DNA of 51,546 bases, from contig JAFDYC010000010.1 in NCBI GenBank assembly GCA_018267625.1, forward strand, positions 1 to 51,546, in the 5' to 3' direction. Origin of the DNA: Bacteroidota bacterium (GTDB taxonomy: Bacteria > Bacteroidota > Bacteroidia > Chitinophagales > Chitinophagaceae). Under the pieces are notes generated by a model that ran no database searches, had not been told where the DNA came from, and was given only the letters and a program-made list of their open reading frames with translations. Position numbers and translations under genes: made by a program. This document shows positions 1-7,692 of the stretch, in pieces (within the stretch, counting starts at the first letter, position 1; each line of letters begins with the position of its first letter).

Positions 1-1
1 A

Positions 2-151
2 TATGACCTGCTGGGTAGGGCTTTGATGCAGACACACATTCAAAGCGACAGGCAGGTACTAGATCTCGGCGCATTGCCCGAAGGCATTTATCTGCTGCGC
101 CTCACGGACCAGGATGGTGCCAGCCAAAGCATCAAATTCAGCAAGGAGTAG
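2..151 (+). CDS. C-terminal end of a T9SS cargo protein (partial)
   Basis: An open frame enters from the left edge and ends at TAG 149-151, giving 49 residues. The segment reads YDLLGRALM, then LPEGIYLLRLTD, and ends in IKFSKE. This is the usual second half of a T9SS type A sorting domain (Por_Secre_tail, TIGR04183). The domain directs export through the outer membrane and is removed at the surface. The functional part of the protein lies outside the window, so its activity is unknown. The next gene is on the opposite strand and converges on it. Confidence 0.85.
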   Translation, partial: YDLLGRALMQTHIQSDRQVLDLGALPEGIYLLRLTDQDGASQSIKFSKE

Positions 152-201
152 GATACGAAAGGCAGCGTTGTAAAAAAGGAAAATGACTTAATTAATTTCC
201 A

Positions 202-1311
202 TCAAAAGCCGGCACCGATTCCAAACTCAACCAGCTCGGCATTCGACAAATGCGTCTTAAGCATCATAGAAAGACATAGTTCTTTCAATGGGCCTTGCTC
301 GCGTTGCACGAGATAAATGTTGTAGCCCAATTTCTCATAATAAGGATCGAGGCGAAGCGCAGCCTCGTGAATATACAAACCCACCTGAGCTACAAAACCC
401 AAGCGGCCAATCAGCCATTCATGTCCCACAAAAACTGCACTCTTCCAAGAGTGCTCCCTTTCATGCCCCACATTGATTTCATTGTTCCTCTGAAAGGCAT
501 AAATGCGTGTATGGTAGGAATAGTCAATACCTAGAAACACCTTATTCCGGCTCTTGTACCTGCGGCTGAGAAAGAGGGAAGCCAGGTATGTGGGGTAAAT
601 AGGGCCATCCGCATTCCCGCTTTCATTGATGGCATAACCCAAACGGGTCTGTAACAGAAACCGGTTTTTAAGTCTGGGGCGCGGGTGGGAGATGAGGCCG
701 GGTAAATCACTGGAAGGCCAATAGCGAATACCGAAATGTGCCCCACCCATGTTTACACCCAAGTTTGGCTGCTTCATGGCACCATTGCTAAGGTGTGAAA
801 AATTCAACCCTGCCTGTAAGCTCCAGTGTTCGTCAAGACGGTAACGGAGGTCTGTTGTAAACAGACTAAAATTGTTGATGGCACTGCCAATAGCATTGTT
901 CAGAGTGTCCCACACGGGCACGCGTTCGTAATGGCGTGTAGCATAGCCCAGGCCCAGGCCCGCCCGGAAAGTCCAGGAAAGACGTTTGCCTTGAAGGATG
1001 TTGAATTGAATAAAAGGATACAAACTGACTGCTACCCCATATATCGAGTCAATTCCATAGCGGGTGATTGTGCTCCCGAAACCCCAAAGCGGATAACGCC
1101 TGCGTTCTTCCCAGTCGTAGCGGCCATTGGTTTGCTTTAGGAACGCCAGCTCCACAGCCGTACTTAATTCTGGTACCGGCGCACGGAATTTGGGGGTGTG
1201 TTTAATCACTTTCCCAGCCATCAGATTGGCTTCGATGCCTAAGGCCGGCTGCGCAAAAAGTATTCGCGAAGCGCAAAAGAAAAAGAAGGTCAGAAAAAGC
1301 GGCCGGCACAT
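202..1311 (-). CDS. PagL-like acyloxyacyl hydrolase family outer-membrane protein
   Basis: The protein has 369 residues, with a signal peptide ending near LFAQ (residue 21) followed by alternating aromatic/polar stretches typical of an outer-membrane beta-barrel. Residues 173-187 hold H-x-S-N (His173, Ser175, Asn176) and P-N-x-G, matching the active-site segment of lipid A 3-O-deacylase PagL (PF09411) with the same spacing. PagL uses a His-Ser-Glu triad; the Glu position here is Asn187, so activity is uncertain. The ATG lies 25 bases after the M28 peptidase stop, and a -7 box (TATTTTTG, 1323-1330) sits between them. A barrel of the PagL family is likely; lipid A deacylation is an inference. 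Confidence 0.7.
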   Translation of the reverse strand: MCRPLFLTFFFFCASRILFAQPALGIEANLMAGKVIKHTPKFRAPVPELSTAVELAFLKQTNGRYDWEERRRYPLWGFGSTITRYGIDSIYGVAVSLYPFIQFNILQGKRLSWTFRAGLGLGYATRHYERVPVWDTLNNAIGSAINNFSLFTTDLRYRLDEHWSLQAGLNFSHLSNGAMKQPNLGVNMGGAHFGIRYWPSSDLPGLISHPRPRLKNRFLLQTRLGYAINESGNADGPIYPTYLASLFLSRRYKSRNKVFLGIDYSYHTRIYAFQRNNEINVGHEREHSWKSAVFVGHEWLIGRLGFVAQVGLYIHEAALRLDPYYEKLGYNIYLVQREQGPLKELCLSMMLKTHLSNAELVEFGIGAGF

Positions 1312-1322
1312 AGCACAAGCAT

Positions 1323-1330
1323 CAAAAATA
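1323..1330 (-). promoter_or_regulatory. -7 promoter box of the PagL-like gene
   Basis: On the minus strand this reads TATTTTTG, an exact match to the Bacteroidota sigma-A -7 consensus TANNTTTG, 11 bases before the ATG at 1311. It lies just upstream of the M28 peptidase stop in map order, so the PagL-like gene may have its own promoter. I could not confirm a TTTG element at -33. Confidence 0.45.
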
Positions 1331-1336
1331 CTAGGC

Positions 1337-2971
1337 TCAGAGCTGCACTTTCATGAGAATCTCCTTGCCCGCACGCTGCACTACCAGATCGGCGATGTTG
1401 CCCGTCTTCTGATGGCTCAAGGCTTCCATATAGCTCTGCATCCCACGCACCTCATCCTTGCCCAGTCGCGTAATAATATCGCCAGTCTGAACGCCTGCAT
1501 GAGCGGCTGGCCTGCCATCTATCACGCCATCCACACGCAGGCCTACACCCTGGAAGGCATAGTCGGGCATGATGCCCAGCGTCACCTTAAAACGAACCCG
1601 TGCCAGGCTACTTTCTTTGGTAGGTGTAAAGTGCGGGCGGGGAGCATTATCCAGGGACGTTACTACCTGTTCAATGGCTTTAATGACGCGTAGCATACCG
1701 GGGTAATTAATCTTATCGGCATCATCCGTAGGCTTGTGATAATCGGGATGGGTGCCGGTGAAAAAAAAGAGTACGGGGATGCCTTTGTGGTAAAAAGAAG
1801 TGTGGTCGGAAGGGCCTACTCCGGAAGAGTCGCGCACCAACCGAAAGCCGTCTTCGCTCATGATGGGCGGGATGATGTTCCAGGAAGGCGACGTGCCTAA
1901 GCCGCCCACAGTCAGTGCCGAACTGCTGTCCACCAGGCGGCCCACCATATCCATGTTGATCATGTATGCGATGTGGCTACTGTCTATTCCGCTTTCCTGT
2001 GCAAAAGCTTTTGAACCAAACAAGCCCAACTCTTCTCCGGAAAAATGAACGAGGAGGTAGTTGTAATGATTCAGCTTGCTGCGATGGGTATTCAGCCATG
2101 CTCCGATTTGCATCAGGGCTGCCGTACCGCTGGCATTGTCATCCGCGCCATTGTGGATTTCTGGCACATGGCCTGCATAGAGTGAACCTCCATCTTCGCC
2201 ATGCCCCAGGTGGTCGTAATGGGCACCGATGACTACCGTTTGCTTTGCGCCATTGTTGATAAAGGCAGCAACATTATCTGCCTGGAGTTGCGGCTTTTTG
2301 ATGTGAATATTCAGGCTGACTTCCACGCTAATAGCATCCCCGTTTTTTATCCGGTTCCATTCTTCATTTCCTACAAACACAGCAGGAATTTTCAAGGTTT
2401 CAAAGTCGGAATGCGGGTTGAATTCGGGCGGGTATTTTGCGCCGTAGGCATCATAAAAAATAACGCCCGAAGCACCGGCATTGGCTGCCTCTCTTGTCTT
2501 GTCCCAGGCTGTTTTTTCAACTTCGAAATGCGGGTCATTGGCTTCTTCTGCATTGGCATATAAAGGCAGGGTCCAAATACTACCCTGCTCTTGCACGTCA
2601 ATCAACACATTTCCAGAAAGCTCCCTGTTGGCGCTGAATGCAAAAGGGAATGCCTGATCCCCCGATTTCATTGTACGGCCATTGAGCGTGATGCTGCTCT
2701 TACCCAGGTCATAGCCACGGCTGAAAAGATATGGATGACGATACGCTTTGCCGTAGGCCGGAATCCCGAGCTTCTGATAACGTGCAATAATATATTCAGC
2801 AGCGAGATGAGCTCCTTCAGTACCTGTGCGTCGTCCTTGTAATGCATCCGAAGCCAGATAACCTACATCAGCACGTAAGTCGCGGAGCACGGCACGGTCT
2901 CCCTTTGAGCGGGCCTGACTGAGTGGGGCAAAAAAAGAAAGAACGAGAACGAAAAAAAGAATGCGAAACAA
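1337..2971 (-). CDS. secreted M28-family zinc peptidase with PA and PDZ domains
   Basis: The protein has 544 residues with a signal peptide in the first 20. A protease-associated (PA) region covers about residues 90-230. The M28 domain carries its zinc ligands in order: AHYDH near 253, GADDNASG near 275, SGEELG near 311, NMDMVG near 339 and SDH near 389. A PDZ domain fills about 460-544 (GVQTGDIITRLG). This matches extracytoplasmic aminopeptidases of Bacteroidota that trim peptide N-termini. The start is TTG at 2971: upstream in frame there is no ATG before a stop, and a perfect -7 box lies at 2991-2998. The PagL-like gene follows closely on the same strand. Confidence 0.9.
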   Translation of the reverse strand: MFRILFFVLVLSFFAPLSQARSKGDRAVLRDLRADVGYLASDALQGRRTGTEGAHLAAEYIIARYQKLGIPAYGKAYRHPYLFSRGYDLGKSSITLNGRTMKSGDQAFPFAFSANRELSGNVLIDVQEQGSIWTLPLYANAEEANDPHFEVEKTAWDKTREAANAGASGVIFYDAYGAKYPPEFNPHSDFETLKIPAVFVGNEEWNRIKNGDAISVEVSLNIHIKKPQLQADNVAAFINNGAKQTVVIGAHYDHLGHGEDGGSLYAGHVPEIHNGADDNASGTAALMQIGAWLNTHRSKLNHYNYLLVHFSGEELGLFGSKAFAQESGIDSSHIAYMINMDMVGRLVDSSSALTVGGLGTSPSWNIIPPIMSEDGFRLVRDSSGVGPSDHTSFYHKGIPVLFFFTGTHPDYHKPTDDADKINYPGMLRVIKAIEQVVTSLDNAPRPHFTPTKESSLARVRFKVTLGIMPDYAFQGVGLRVDGVIDGRPAAHAGVQTGDIITRLGKDEVRGMQSYMEALSHQKTGNIADLVVQRAGKEILMKVQL

Positions 2972-2990
2972 GAACTCAGATTTAGAAGCA

Positions 2991-2998
2991 CAAAATTA
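2991..2998 (-). promoter_or_regulatory. -7 promoter box of the M28 peptidase gene
   Basis: The minus strand reads TAATTTTG, an exact TANNTTTG match, 19 bases before the TTG start at 2971. It supports that non-ATG start. Confidence 0.5.
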
Positions 2999-3153
2999 GG
3001 CCCGGCCGTTTCTATGACAGGTTGACTCTTGTCAGAATAAGGAATAGAACTCTCTAAGTTGATATTTCTTGTCAAAAAAAGAGGATTAAAAGAAAAATGA
3101 ACCCCTCTGGAATGGCGTAAATGACAACTGCCTTCAATACCAGCCTGAAATAA

Positions 3154-3187
3154 AAGAGGGTGTCTCGTACTTCTGAGACACCCTCTT
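3154..3187 (-). terminator. Rho-independent terminator of the secreted protein gene 3223-4110
   Basis: A perfect 13-bp inverted repeat (arms 3154-3166 and 3175-3187, 8-base loop) is followed on the minus strand by TTATTTC. It lies 36 bases after the stop codon. Confidence 0.85.
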
Positions 3188-3222
3188 GGAAACGGATAGT
3201 GATAGAGTAGTAAGGAAAGTAT

Positions 3223-4110
3223 TTAACGGACACGCTGACCGAGGATGTTATATCGTCCAAGGCGAGGATCAAGTGCATTTTGCTGCTCTTCCTGAGGTAA
3301 CACTTTCACAATGGTGCTGTATGATACTTCACCACTGAGCGCTACTTCCTTGATGCGGTAGAAACCGGCAGGACAATAGTAATAAGCTTGCTCCCAAGTA
3401 TTAAGTTGTGCTTCGGAGTAATAATCCCAATGTTGGCCATCTTTACTGTATTGTAGCGAGATATTGGCCACATTTTGAAAGCTGGCAAGTTGAAAAGACA
3501 CTGTGTTGCCTACAGCCCGGATGTAGTCCAGGTTAATAGGCAATGCCACAAAATTGCCGCAAGTAGTAACCGAGATGGTATGACCGGTTGTGGCAATGCT
3601 CGTGGTAGCCGATTTGTAATCGGAACCACTAATGCGGACGGAAGCAAAAGAAGCAATGGTGATATCTGTGGAACTGCTCTTGGCATTCGTATTGTCGAGA
3701 ATCAGATAGGCGTGCTCCTGAACGAAGGTGGAGGAATTAGCCTGAATGCTGATATTCTTGATGCGAACCGTGTCATAAACTACCAGCTCTTGGGCGGTGC
3801 TGAACGAATTGTTGCTGACGAAGATGCCCGGGTCTGAGTAACCTGTATTTACATCTAGGACTATATTTCCGTAGATAGTCAATACCCCAATGTTGTCGAG
3901 CGTTCCTGTAAGGAAGGCAGTGTCACCGGGTGTGGTAGGGCCAACGAGACAAACATCTGTGACCGTTGAGGGATTGATGTTGATACTGCTGCTACCGGCA
4001 GAGAATGTGTAGGGTGCAGTGCAGGATCCGGTGGGACAGGATGTACTCTGAGCAAAAAGGGAAGAGGCTGCAAACAGAGACAGGGATAAGGATAAGAGAA
4101 TCTGCTTCAT
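3223..4110 (-). CDS. secreted protein of unknown function with an atypically short C-terminal tail
   Basis: The protein has 295 residues from ATG 4110, chosen because it starts a clean signal peptide (MKQILLSLSLSLFAASSLFA). The frame stays open upstream but reads as lysine/asparagine-rich sequence unlike a secreted protein. The body is Thr/Ser/Asn-rich and beta-strand-like with several cysteines, suggesting a right-handed beta-solenoid or Ig-like fold. Near the end a YYYCPAGFYRIKEVALSG segment resembles the fibronectin-like stretch that usually precedes a T9SS tail. The chain then stops after YNILGQRVR, so only the first strand of a sorting-domain-like motif is present. Function is unknown. 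It is divergent from the aldehyde dehydrogenase gene. Confidence 0.75.
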   Translation of the reverse strand: MKQILLSLSLSLFAASSLFAQSTSCPTGSCTAPYTFSAGSSSININPSTVTDVCLVGPTTPGDTAFLTGTLDNIGVLTIYGNIVLDVNTGYSDPGIFVSNNSFSTAQELVVYDTVRIKNISIQANSSTFVQEHAYLILDNTNAKSSSTDITIASFASVRISGSDYKSATTSIATTGHTISVTTCGNFVALPINLDYIRAVGNTVSFQLASFQNVANISLQYSKDGQHWDYYSEAQLNTWEQAYYYCPAGFYRIKEVALSGEVSYSTIVKVLPQEEQQNALDPRLGRYNILGQRVR

Positions 4111-4253
4111 ACCATTTGTTTTTTGGGGTTTGAGTTTGGGTGTTTCTTCTAGATGTTTCGCATTAGTTTTTCTGTGCAAAGAATATTGATTCGATGTTTT
4201 TGCTAACAAGCGCTTAACAAAGATATTCAGATTGTTGCCGGGTTGTTAACGGA

Positions 4254-4286
4254 AACATATATAAATGATTATTTGATTTATATGTT
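4254..4286. promoter_or_regulatory. imperfect AT-rich inverted repeat between divergent genes
   Basis: Arms AACATATATAAAT (4254-4266) and ATTTATATGTT (4276-4286) are complementary apart from a two-base bulge. It lies in the 242-bp gap between divergent genes and could be an operator or promoter-region palindrome. No regulator is recognisable nearby. Confidence 0.3.
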
Positions 4287-4340
4287 GCGGTTAATTCATC
4301 TAAAGGAAGAACCGGTCTCATTCACTGAAACGGTTCGCAG

Positions 4341-4348
4341 CATCTTTG
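4341..4348 (+). promoter_or_regulatory. -7-like box of the aldehyde dehydrogenase gene
   Basis: CATCTTTG differs from TANNTTTG at one base and ends four bases before the ATG at 4353, so the transcript would be near-leaderless. Confidence 0.35.
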
Positions 4349-4352
4349 CGTT

Positions 4353-5810
4353 ATGAATCTTCATGCTCCCGATCGCATTCTAAATTTCTTGGGTGGCTCG
4401 TTTCGTGAGCCTATCTCTGGAATGTGGATGGATAATATGAACCCGGCAACCGGGGATGTTTATAGCCAGACTCCGGACAGCGATGCTCAGGATGTAGATT
4501 TCGCCGTAGGCGCAGCTCAGGCGGCATTTCCGAAATGGAGCAACACTCCTGCAGAGGAACGATTCCGCATCCTCAACCACATTGCGGAGCTTATTGAAAA
4601 CAACCTGGAAGCACTGGCTTTAGCCGAAACCAACGACAACGGCAAGCCACTCTGGTTATCAAAACGGGTGGACATTCCCCGTGCGGCTTCCAACTTCCGC
4701 TTTTTTGCAACGGGCATCTTGCATAGCAGCACCGAAAGCCATAGCATGGAAGGCCGCGCCATCAACTACACCCTGCGTCAACCCATCGGTGTGGTAGGCT
4801 GCATCTCCCCCTGGAACCTGCCACTCTATCTCTTTACCTGGAAGATTGCACCTGCCCTCGCTGCAGGCAATTGTGTGGTGGCCAAGCCCAGCGAGGTAAC
4901 ACCCATGACCGCCTATTTGCTCTCTATCATCTGCAAGGAAGCTGGCCTGCCTGCCGGAGTGCTGAATATCCTACATGGAGGTGGGCCGAAATGTGGGAGC
5001 GCTATAGTTGCACATCCGGGCATCAAGGCTATTTCATTCACAGGCTCCACACGCGCAGGCCGTGAAATCGCTGCTGTGGCTGCCCCTCAATTCAAAAAAA
5101 TCTCCCTGGAGTTGGGCGGTAAGAATCCGAACCTCATTTTCAGTGATTGTGATTGGGACAAAATGATGCGCACTACTCTGCAATCTTCTTTTTCCAATCA
5201 AGGGCAAATCTGCCTTTGTGGTTCGCGCATTTTGGTGGAAGAAAGTATCTATGAAAAATTCAAAGAAGAGTTTGTCGCACGCGCTTCCAAGCTGACCGTA
5301 GGCGATCCTTTGGACGAAAACAGCCGCCAGGGAGCCGTGGTGAGTCGCCTGCATTTCGAGAAAGTGATGAGCATGATTGCACAGGCAAAGCAAGAGGGTG
5401 GTAAGCTGCTTCTGGGTGGCGAGGCCGTACATCCTGCAGGTCGTTGTGCTGGGGGCTTGTTTATCCAGCCCACCATTTTTGAAGGCTTGAACGAACACTG
5501 CCGCACCAATATGGAAGAGATATTCGGACCCGTGGTCACCCTTCAATCTTTCCGAACCGAAGAAGAAGCCCTGATGCTGGCCAATACCTCGTACTATGGC
5601 CTCTCTGCCACCATCTGGACGCAGGATGTGAGCCGCGCCCACCGCATGGCAGCACAAGTGCATAGTGGCATCATCTGGGTGAATTGCTGGCTCCTCCGCG
5701 ACCTCCGGACACCTTTCGGTGGGTTTAAAAATTCCGGTATCGGACGCGAAGGTGGATGGGATGCACTTCGCTTTTTTACTGAGCCTAAAAATGTTTGTGT
5801 CGAGCTTTAA
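4353..5810 (+). CDS. NAD-dependent aldehyde dehydrogenase, probably 2-aminomuconic 6-semialdehyde dehydrogenase
   Basis: The protein has 485 residues, full length for the ALDH superfamily. The general base Glu253 is in LELGGKNPN and the catalytic nucleophile Cys287 in QGQICLCGS. The cofactor motif FTGSTRAG and the C-terminal PFGGFKNSGIGREGG are also present. It resembles hydroxymuconic/aminomuconic semialdehyde dehydrogenases (ALDH8 branch). A RidA-type protein like 2-aminomuconate deaminase follows after 79 bases, which favours the kynurenine/3-hydroxyanthranilate route. ALDH membership is certain; the substrate is inferred, since no other kynurenine gene is in the window. Confidence 0.8.
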   Translation: MNLHAPDRILNFLGGSFREPISGMWMDNMNPATGDVYSQTPDSDAQDVDFAVGAAQAAFPKWSNTPAEERFRILNHIAELIENNLEALALAETNDNGKPLWLSKRVDIPRAASNFRFFATGILHSSTESHSMEGRAINYTLRQPIGVVGCISPWNLPLYLFTWKIAPALAAGNCVVAKPSEVTPMTAYLLSIICKEAGLPAGVLNILHGGGPKCGSAIVAHPGIKAISFTGSTRAGREIAAVAAPQFKKISLELGGKNPNLIFSDCDWDKMMRTTLQSSFSNQGQICLCGSRILVEESIYEKFKEEFVARASKLTVGDPLDENSRQGAVVSRLHFEKVMSMIAQAKQEGGKLLLGGEAVHPAGRCAGGLFIQPTIFEGLNEHCRTNMEEIFGPVVTLQSFRTEEEALMLANTSYYGLSATIWTQDVSRAHRMAAQVHSGIIWVNCWLLRDLRTPFGGFKNSGIGREGGWDALRFFTEPKNVCVEL

Positions 5811-5889
5811 ATCCCATGAAGACGAGTGCCGGTACTTCATCTCTTTGACCGATGATTATCCTACCCTCTTTTAATAAAAAATTTCTGTC

Positions 5890-6315
5890 TTGAATAAAAA
5901 AATTGAAGTTGCTGCAGCCCCAAAACCAATGGGACTATACCCACATGCGCGCCGTGTGGACAACCTGCTTTTCCTATCCGGCATTGGCCCGCGCAATCCC
6001 GAAGACGATAGCATCCCGGGTCTGGAGCTCGACAAGCATGGTCAGTTCAAAAGTTTCGACTTCGAAGCACAATGCCATTCGGTTTTCAAGAATGTGCGTA
6101 CGGTGCTCGAAGCCAGCGGCGCTCATTGGGAAGACCTGGTGGATGTAACAACTTTCCTGGTGGATATGAAGCGGGACTTCCATACCTACAACCGCATTTA
6201 CGCGGAATACTTTAAGGACGCACAGCCCTGCCGCACTACTGTGGGCGTCTCATCACTGCCCAGCGCTATAGCCATCGAGCTGAAATGCATTGCGGTTTTG
6301 AAAGAAAAGGAATAG
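5890..6315 (+). CDS. RidA-family protein, likely 2-aminomuconate deaminase
   Basis: The protein has 141 residues with the RidA/YjgF trimeric fold signature: VDNLLFLSGIGP near 23-34, DLVDVTTFLVDM near 82-93, and CRTTVGVSSLP. The substrate-binding Arg115 and Glu130 correspond to Arg105 and Glu120 of canonical RidA. It has an insert after residue 35 as in aminomuconate deaminases. The start must be TTG at 5890: an in-frame TAA lies at 5875 and the first ATG would cut into the fold. It probably converts 2-aminomuconate to 2-oxo-3-hexenedioate plus ammonia, after the dehydrogenase upstream. A general imine deaminase is the alternative. Confidence 0.7.
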   Translation: MNKKIEVAAAPKPMGLYPHARRVDNLLFLSGIGPRNPEDDSIPGLELDKHGQFKSFDFEAQCHSVFKNVRTVLEASGAHWEDLVDVTTFLVDMKRDFHTYNRIYAEYFKDAQPCRTTVGVSSLPSAIAIELKCIAVLKEKE

Positions 6316-6421
6316 CCCCTTACATCATTGTAATCCGCGAGCGCAGCGTGAAGGGATAATGAGAATGGGCTGCAAAGCAAACGGGAAATGGGTCTCCCAC
6401 TTCGAGTCGTTCATAATCGGC

Positions 6422-6820
6422 CTACGCCACTTCATGATGCAGATATTGCACATCCGAAAGACTAAGGAAATACTGGCCTGTGTAGGCAAAATATTGCTTG
6501 CCTACTATCTGCTCCTGCACCACGTATTTGATGCCGGCCTTTATGTCGCGCCGAAATACCCAGACTTTTTTCCAGAAAAAAAGAGCCGCAGGAATAAGGA
6601 CAAACAGGCTGATGCCCGCAATGGAACCTGCAATCTGATAGCCGTCATGGCTGGTGAACAAATAGGGATACGCGAGTAAACAGATGAAGAGGAACATCCC
6701 GCCAAACACCCAAAACCAGGTGCGCAACCGGGACTGGAACAGGACATCCAACACAAACAATTCGTCCTCGGTTAAGGTTTCGCGAGTTGCCTGGTTCCAC
6801 TTTTCCTTCAAAGCATTCAT
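6422..6820 (-). CDS. small inner-membrane protein of unknown function
   Basis: The protein has 132 residues. The N-terminus is soluble and charged, followed by two membrane helices at about residues 35-54 (FWVFGGMFLFICLLAYPYLF) and 63-82 (GSIAGISLFVLIPAALFF). A basic stretch (WKKVWVFRRDIK) and a soluble tail come next. Its ATG overlaps the stop of the lipoprotein gene upstream as ATGA (6817-6820), so the two are almost certainly co-translated. I recognise no family. Confidence 0.65.
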   Translation of the reverse strand: MNALKEKWNQATRETLTEDELFVLDVLFQSRLRTWFWVFGGMFLFICLLAYPYLFTSHDGYQIAGSIAGISLFVLIPAALFFWKKVWVFRRDIKAGIKYVVQEQIVGKQYFAYTGQYFLSLSDVQYLHHEVA

Positions 6821-7617
6821 GGCAGCGGCACATCCATACGCAAGTCTTTCTGAAATCCAGAACCTTCAATGCGCCACATCACGGCCCTCAGCACCACCAC
6901 TGCCGGAGGCTGCTTTGCCGAACGGAGCCGGCGTATGGCATCGAGCCAATCTTGAGTGTCGCGGCGATTGAGCCTTGCTCTGCGTGCAGCATGTTGTACG
7001 GCATTTCTCAAGGCGCGTTCTGAAGGCATCTCATAATCCAGTTCATTTTGACTGAGCCCCGTGATGGCATACACACCACCTGTGCCTTTGAGTGGCACCC
7101 AATCGGAGCTCTTTCTGGGTAAGGATTCCAGCAGCAGTTCATCGCTTCCGTCTTTCAGCATTAGCATCGTCTGATACCGCTGCGAAACGGCAGTGACCGT
7201 AGCTCCACTCAGGCGCAATTGACTACCCTCAAGCCGGCCTGCTGTCAGTTCAAAACTGGCACCATATGCTTTCTGCAAATTTGGCTTCCCATAGCTGCGG
7301 GTTTGAATACCCGGGATATTGACCGTTATTTCTTTGAAAGGCACCACAAGCCCGTCTTGCGGCAAAGCCTGAGTAGTAGCCGGGCTCGCTTGGGCTGTTA
7401 TCGTGTCTTTACTCGTACTTGAGCTAAGGGTGTCTCCTGCTTCTTTAAAAACAGGTTTTAAGTCGGGAATTTCATCGCGCAGCAAGTCCGGGTCGTTCAC
7501 GGTGACGATGGTACTGGAATCGCCCAGCATGATGGGGCCGTGGCTTTTCGGGTTGTGTTCGCCGGCGCAGGATACGAGCAACAGAAAAGCGGGGATGAAC
7601 AAAATGCGCAACGCCAT
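6817..7617 (-). CDS. lipoprotein of unknown function
   Basis: The protein has 266 residues from ATG 7617. That start places a lipoprotein signal peptide (MALRILFIPAFLLLVSC) directly at the N-terminus, with lipobox LVSC; a start at 7653 is possible but adds a charged leader. After the lipidated Cys come a Ser/Thr/Pro-rich linker and a domain containing VTAVSQRYQTMLMLKDGSDELLL and a basic helix (NAVQHAARRARLNRRDTQDWLD). It is translationally coupled to the two-helix membrane protein 6422-6820, suggesting a joint envelope function. No known domain is recognised. Confidence 0.7.
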   Translation of the reverse strand: MALRILFIPAFLLLVSCAGEHNPKSHGPIMLGDSSTIVTVNDPDLLRDEIPDLKPVFKEAGDTLSSSTSKDTITAQASPATTQALPQDGLVVPFKEITVNIPGIQTRSYGKPNLQKAYGASFELTAGRLEGSQLRLSGATVTAVSQRYQTMLMLKDGSDELLLESLPRKSSDWVPLKGTGGVYAITGLSQNELDYEMPSERALRNAVQHAARRARLNRRDTQDWLDAIRRLRSAKQPPAVVVLRAVMWRIEGSGFQKDLRMDVPLP

Positions 7618-7692
7618 GAGCAAATTTTTAGTCAGCGAAAATAGGGCGGGCAAGTCCCAGCCGATAATAGACTTCCAGGTAAAGGAGATGCT

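Noticed and set aside
5034..5840. A 268-codon frame antisense to the aldehyde dehydrogenase
   Set aside because: The opposite strand encodes a complete ALDH with all catalytic residues; the antisense product is His/Cys-rich and has no family resemblance.
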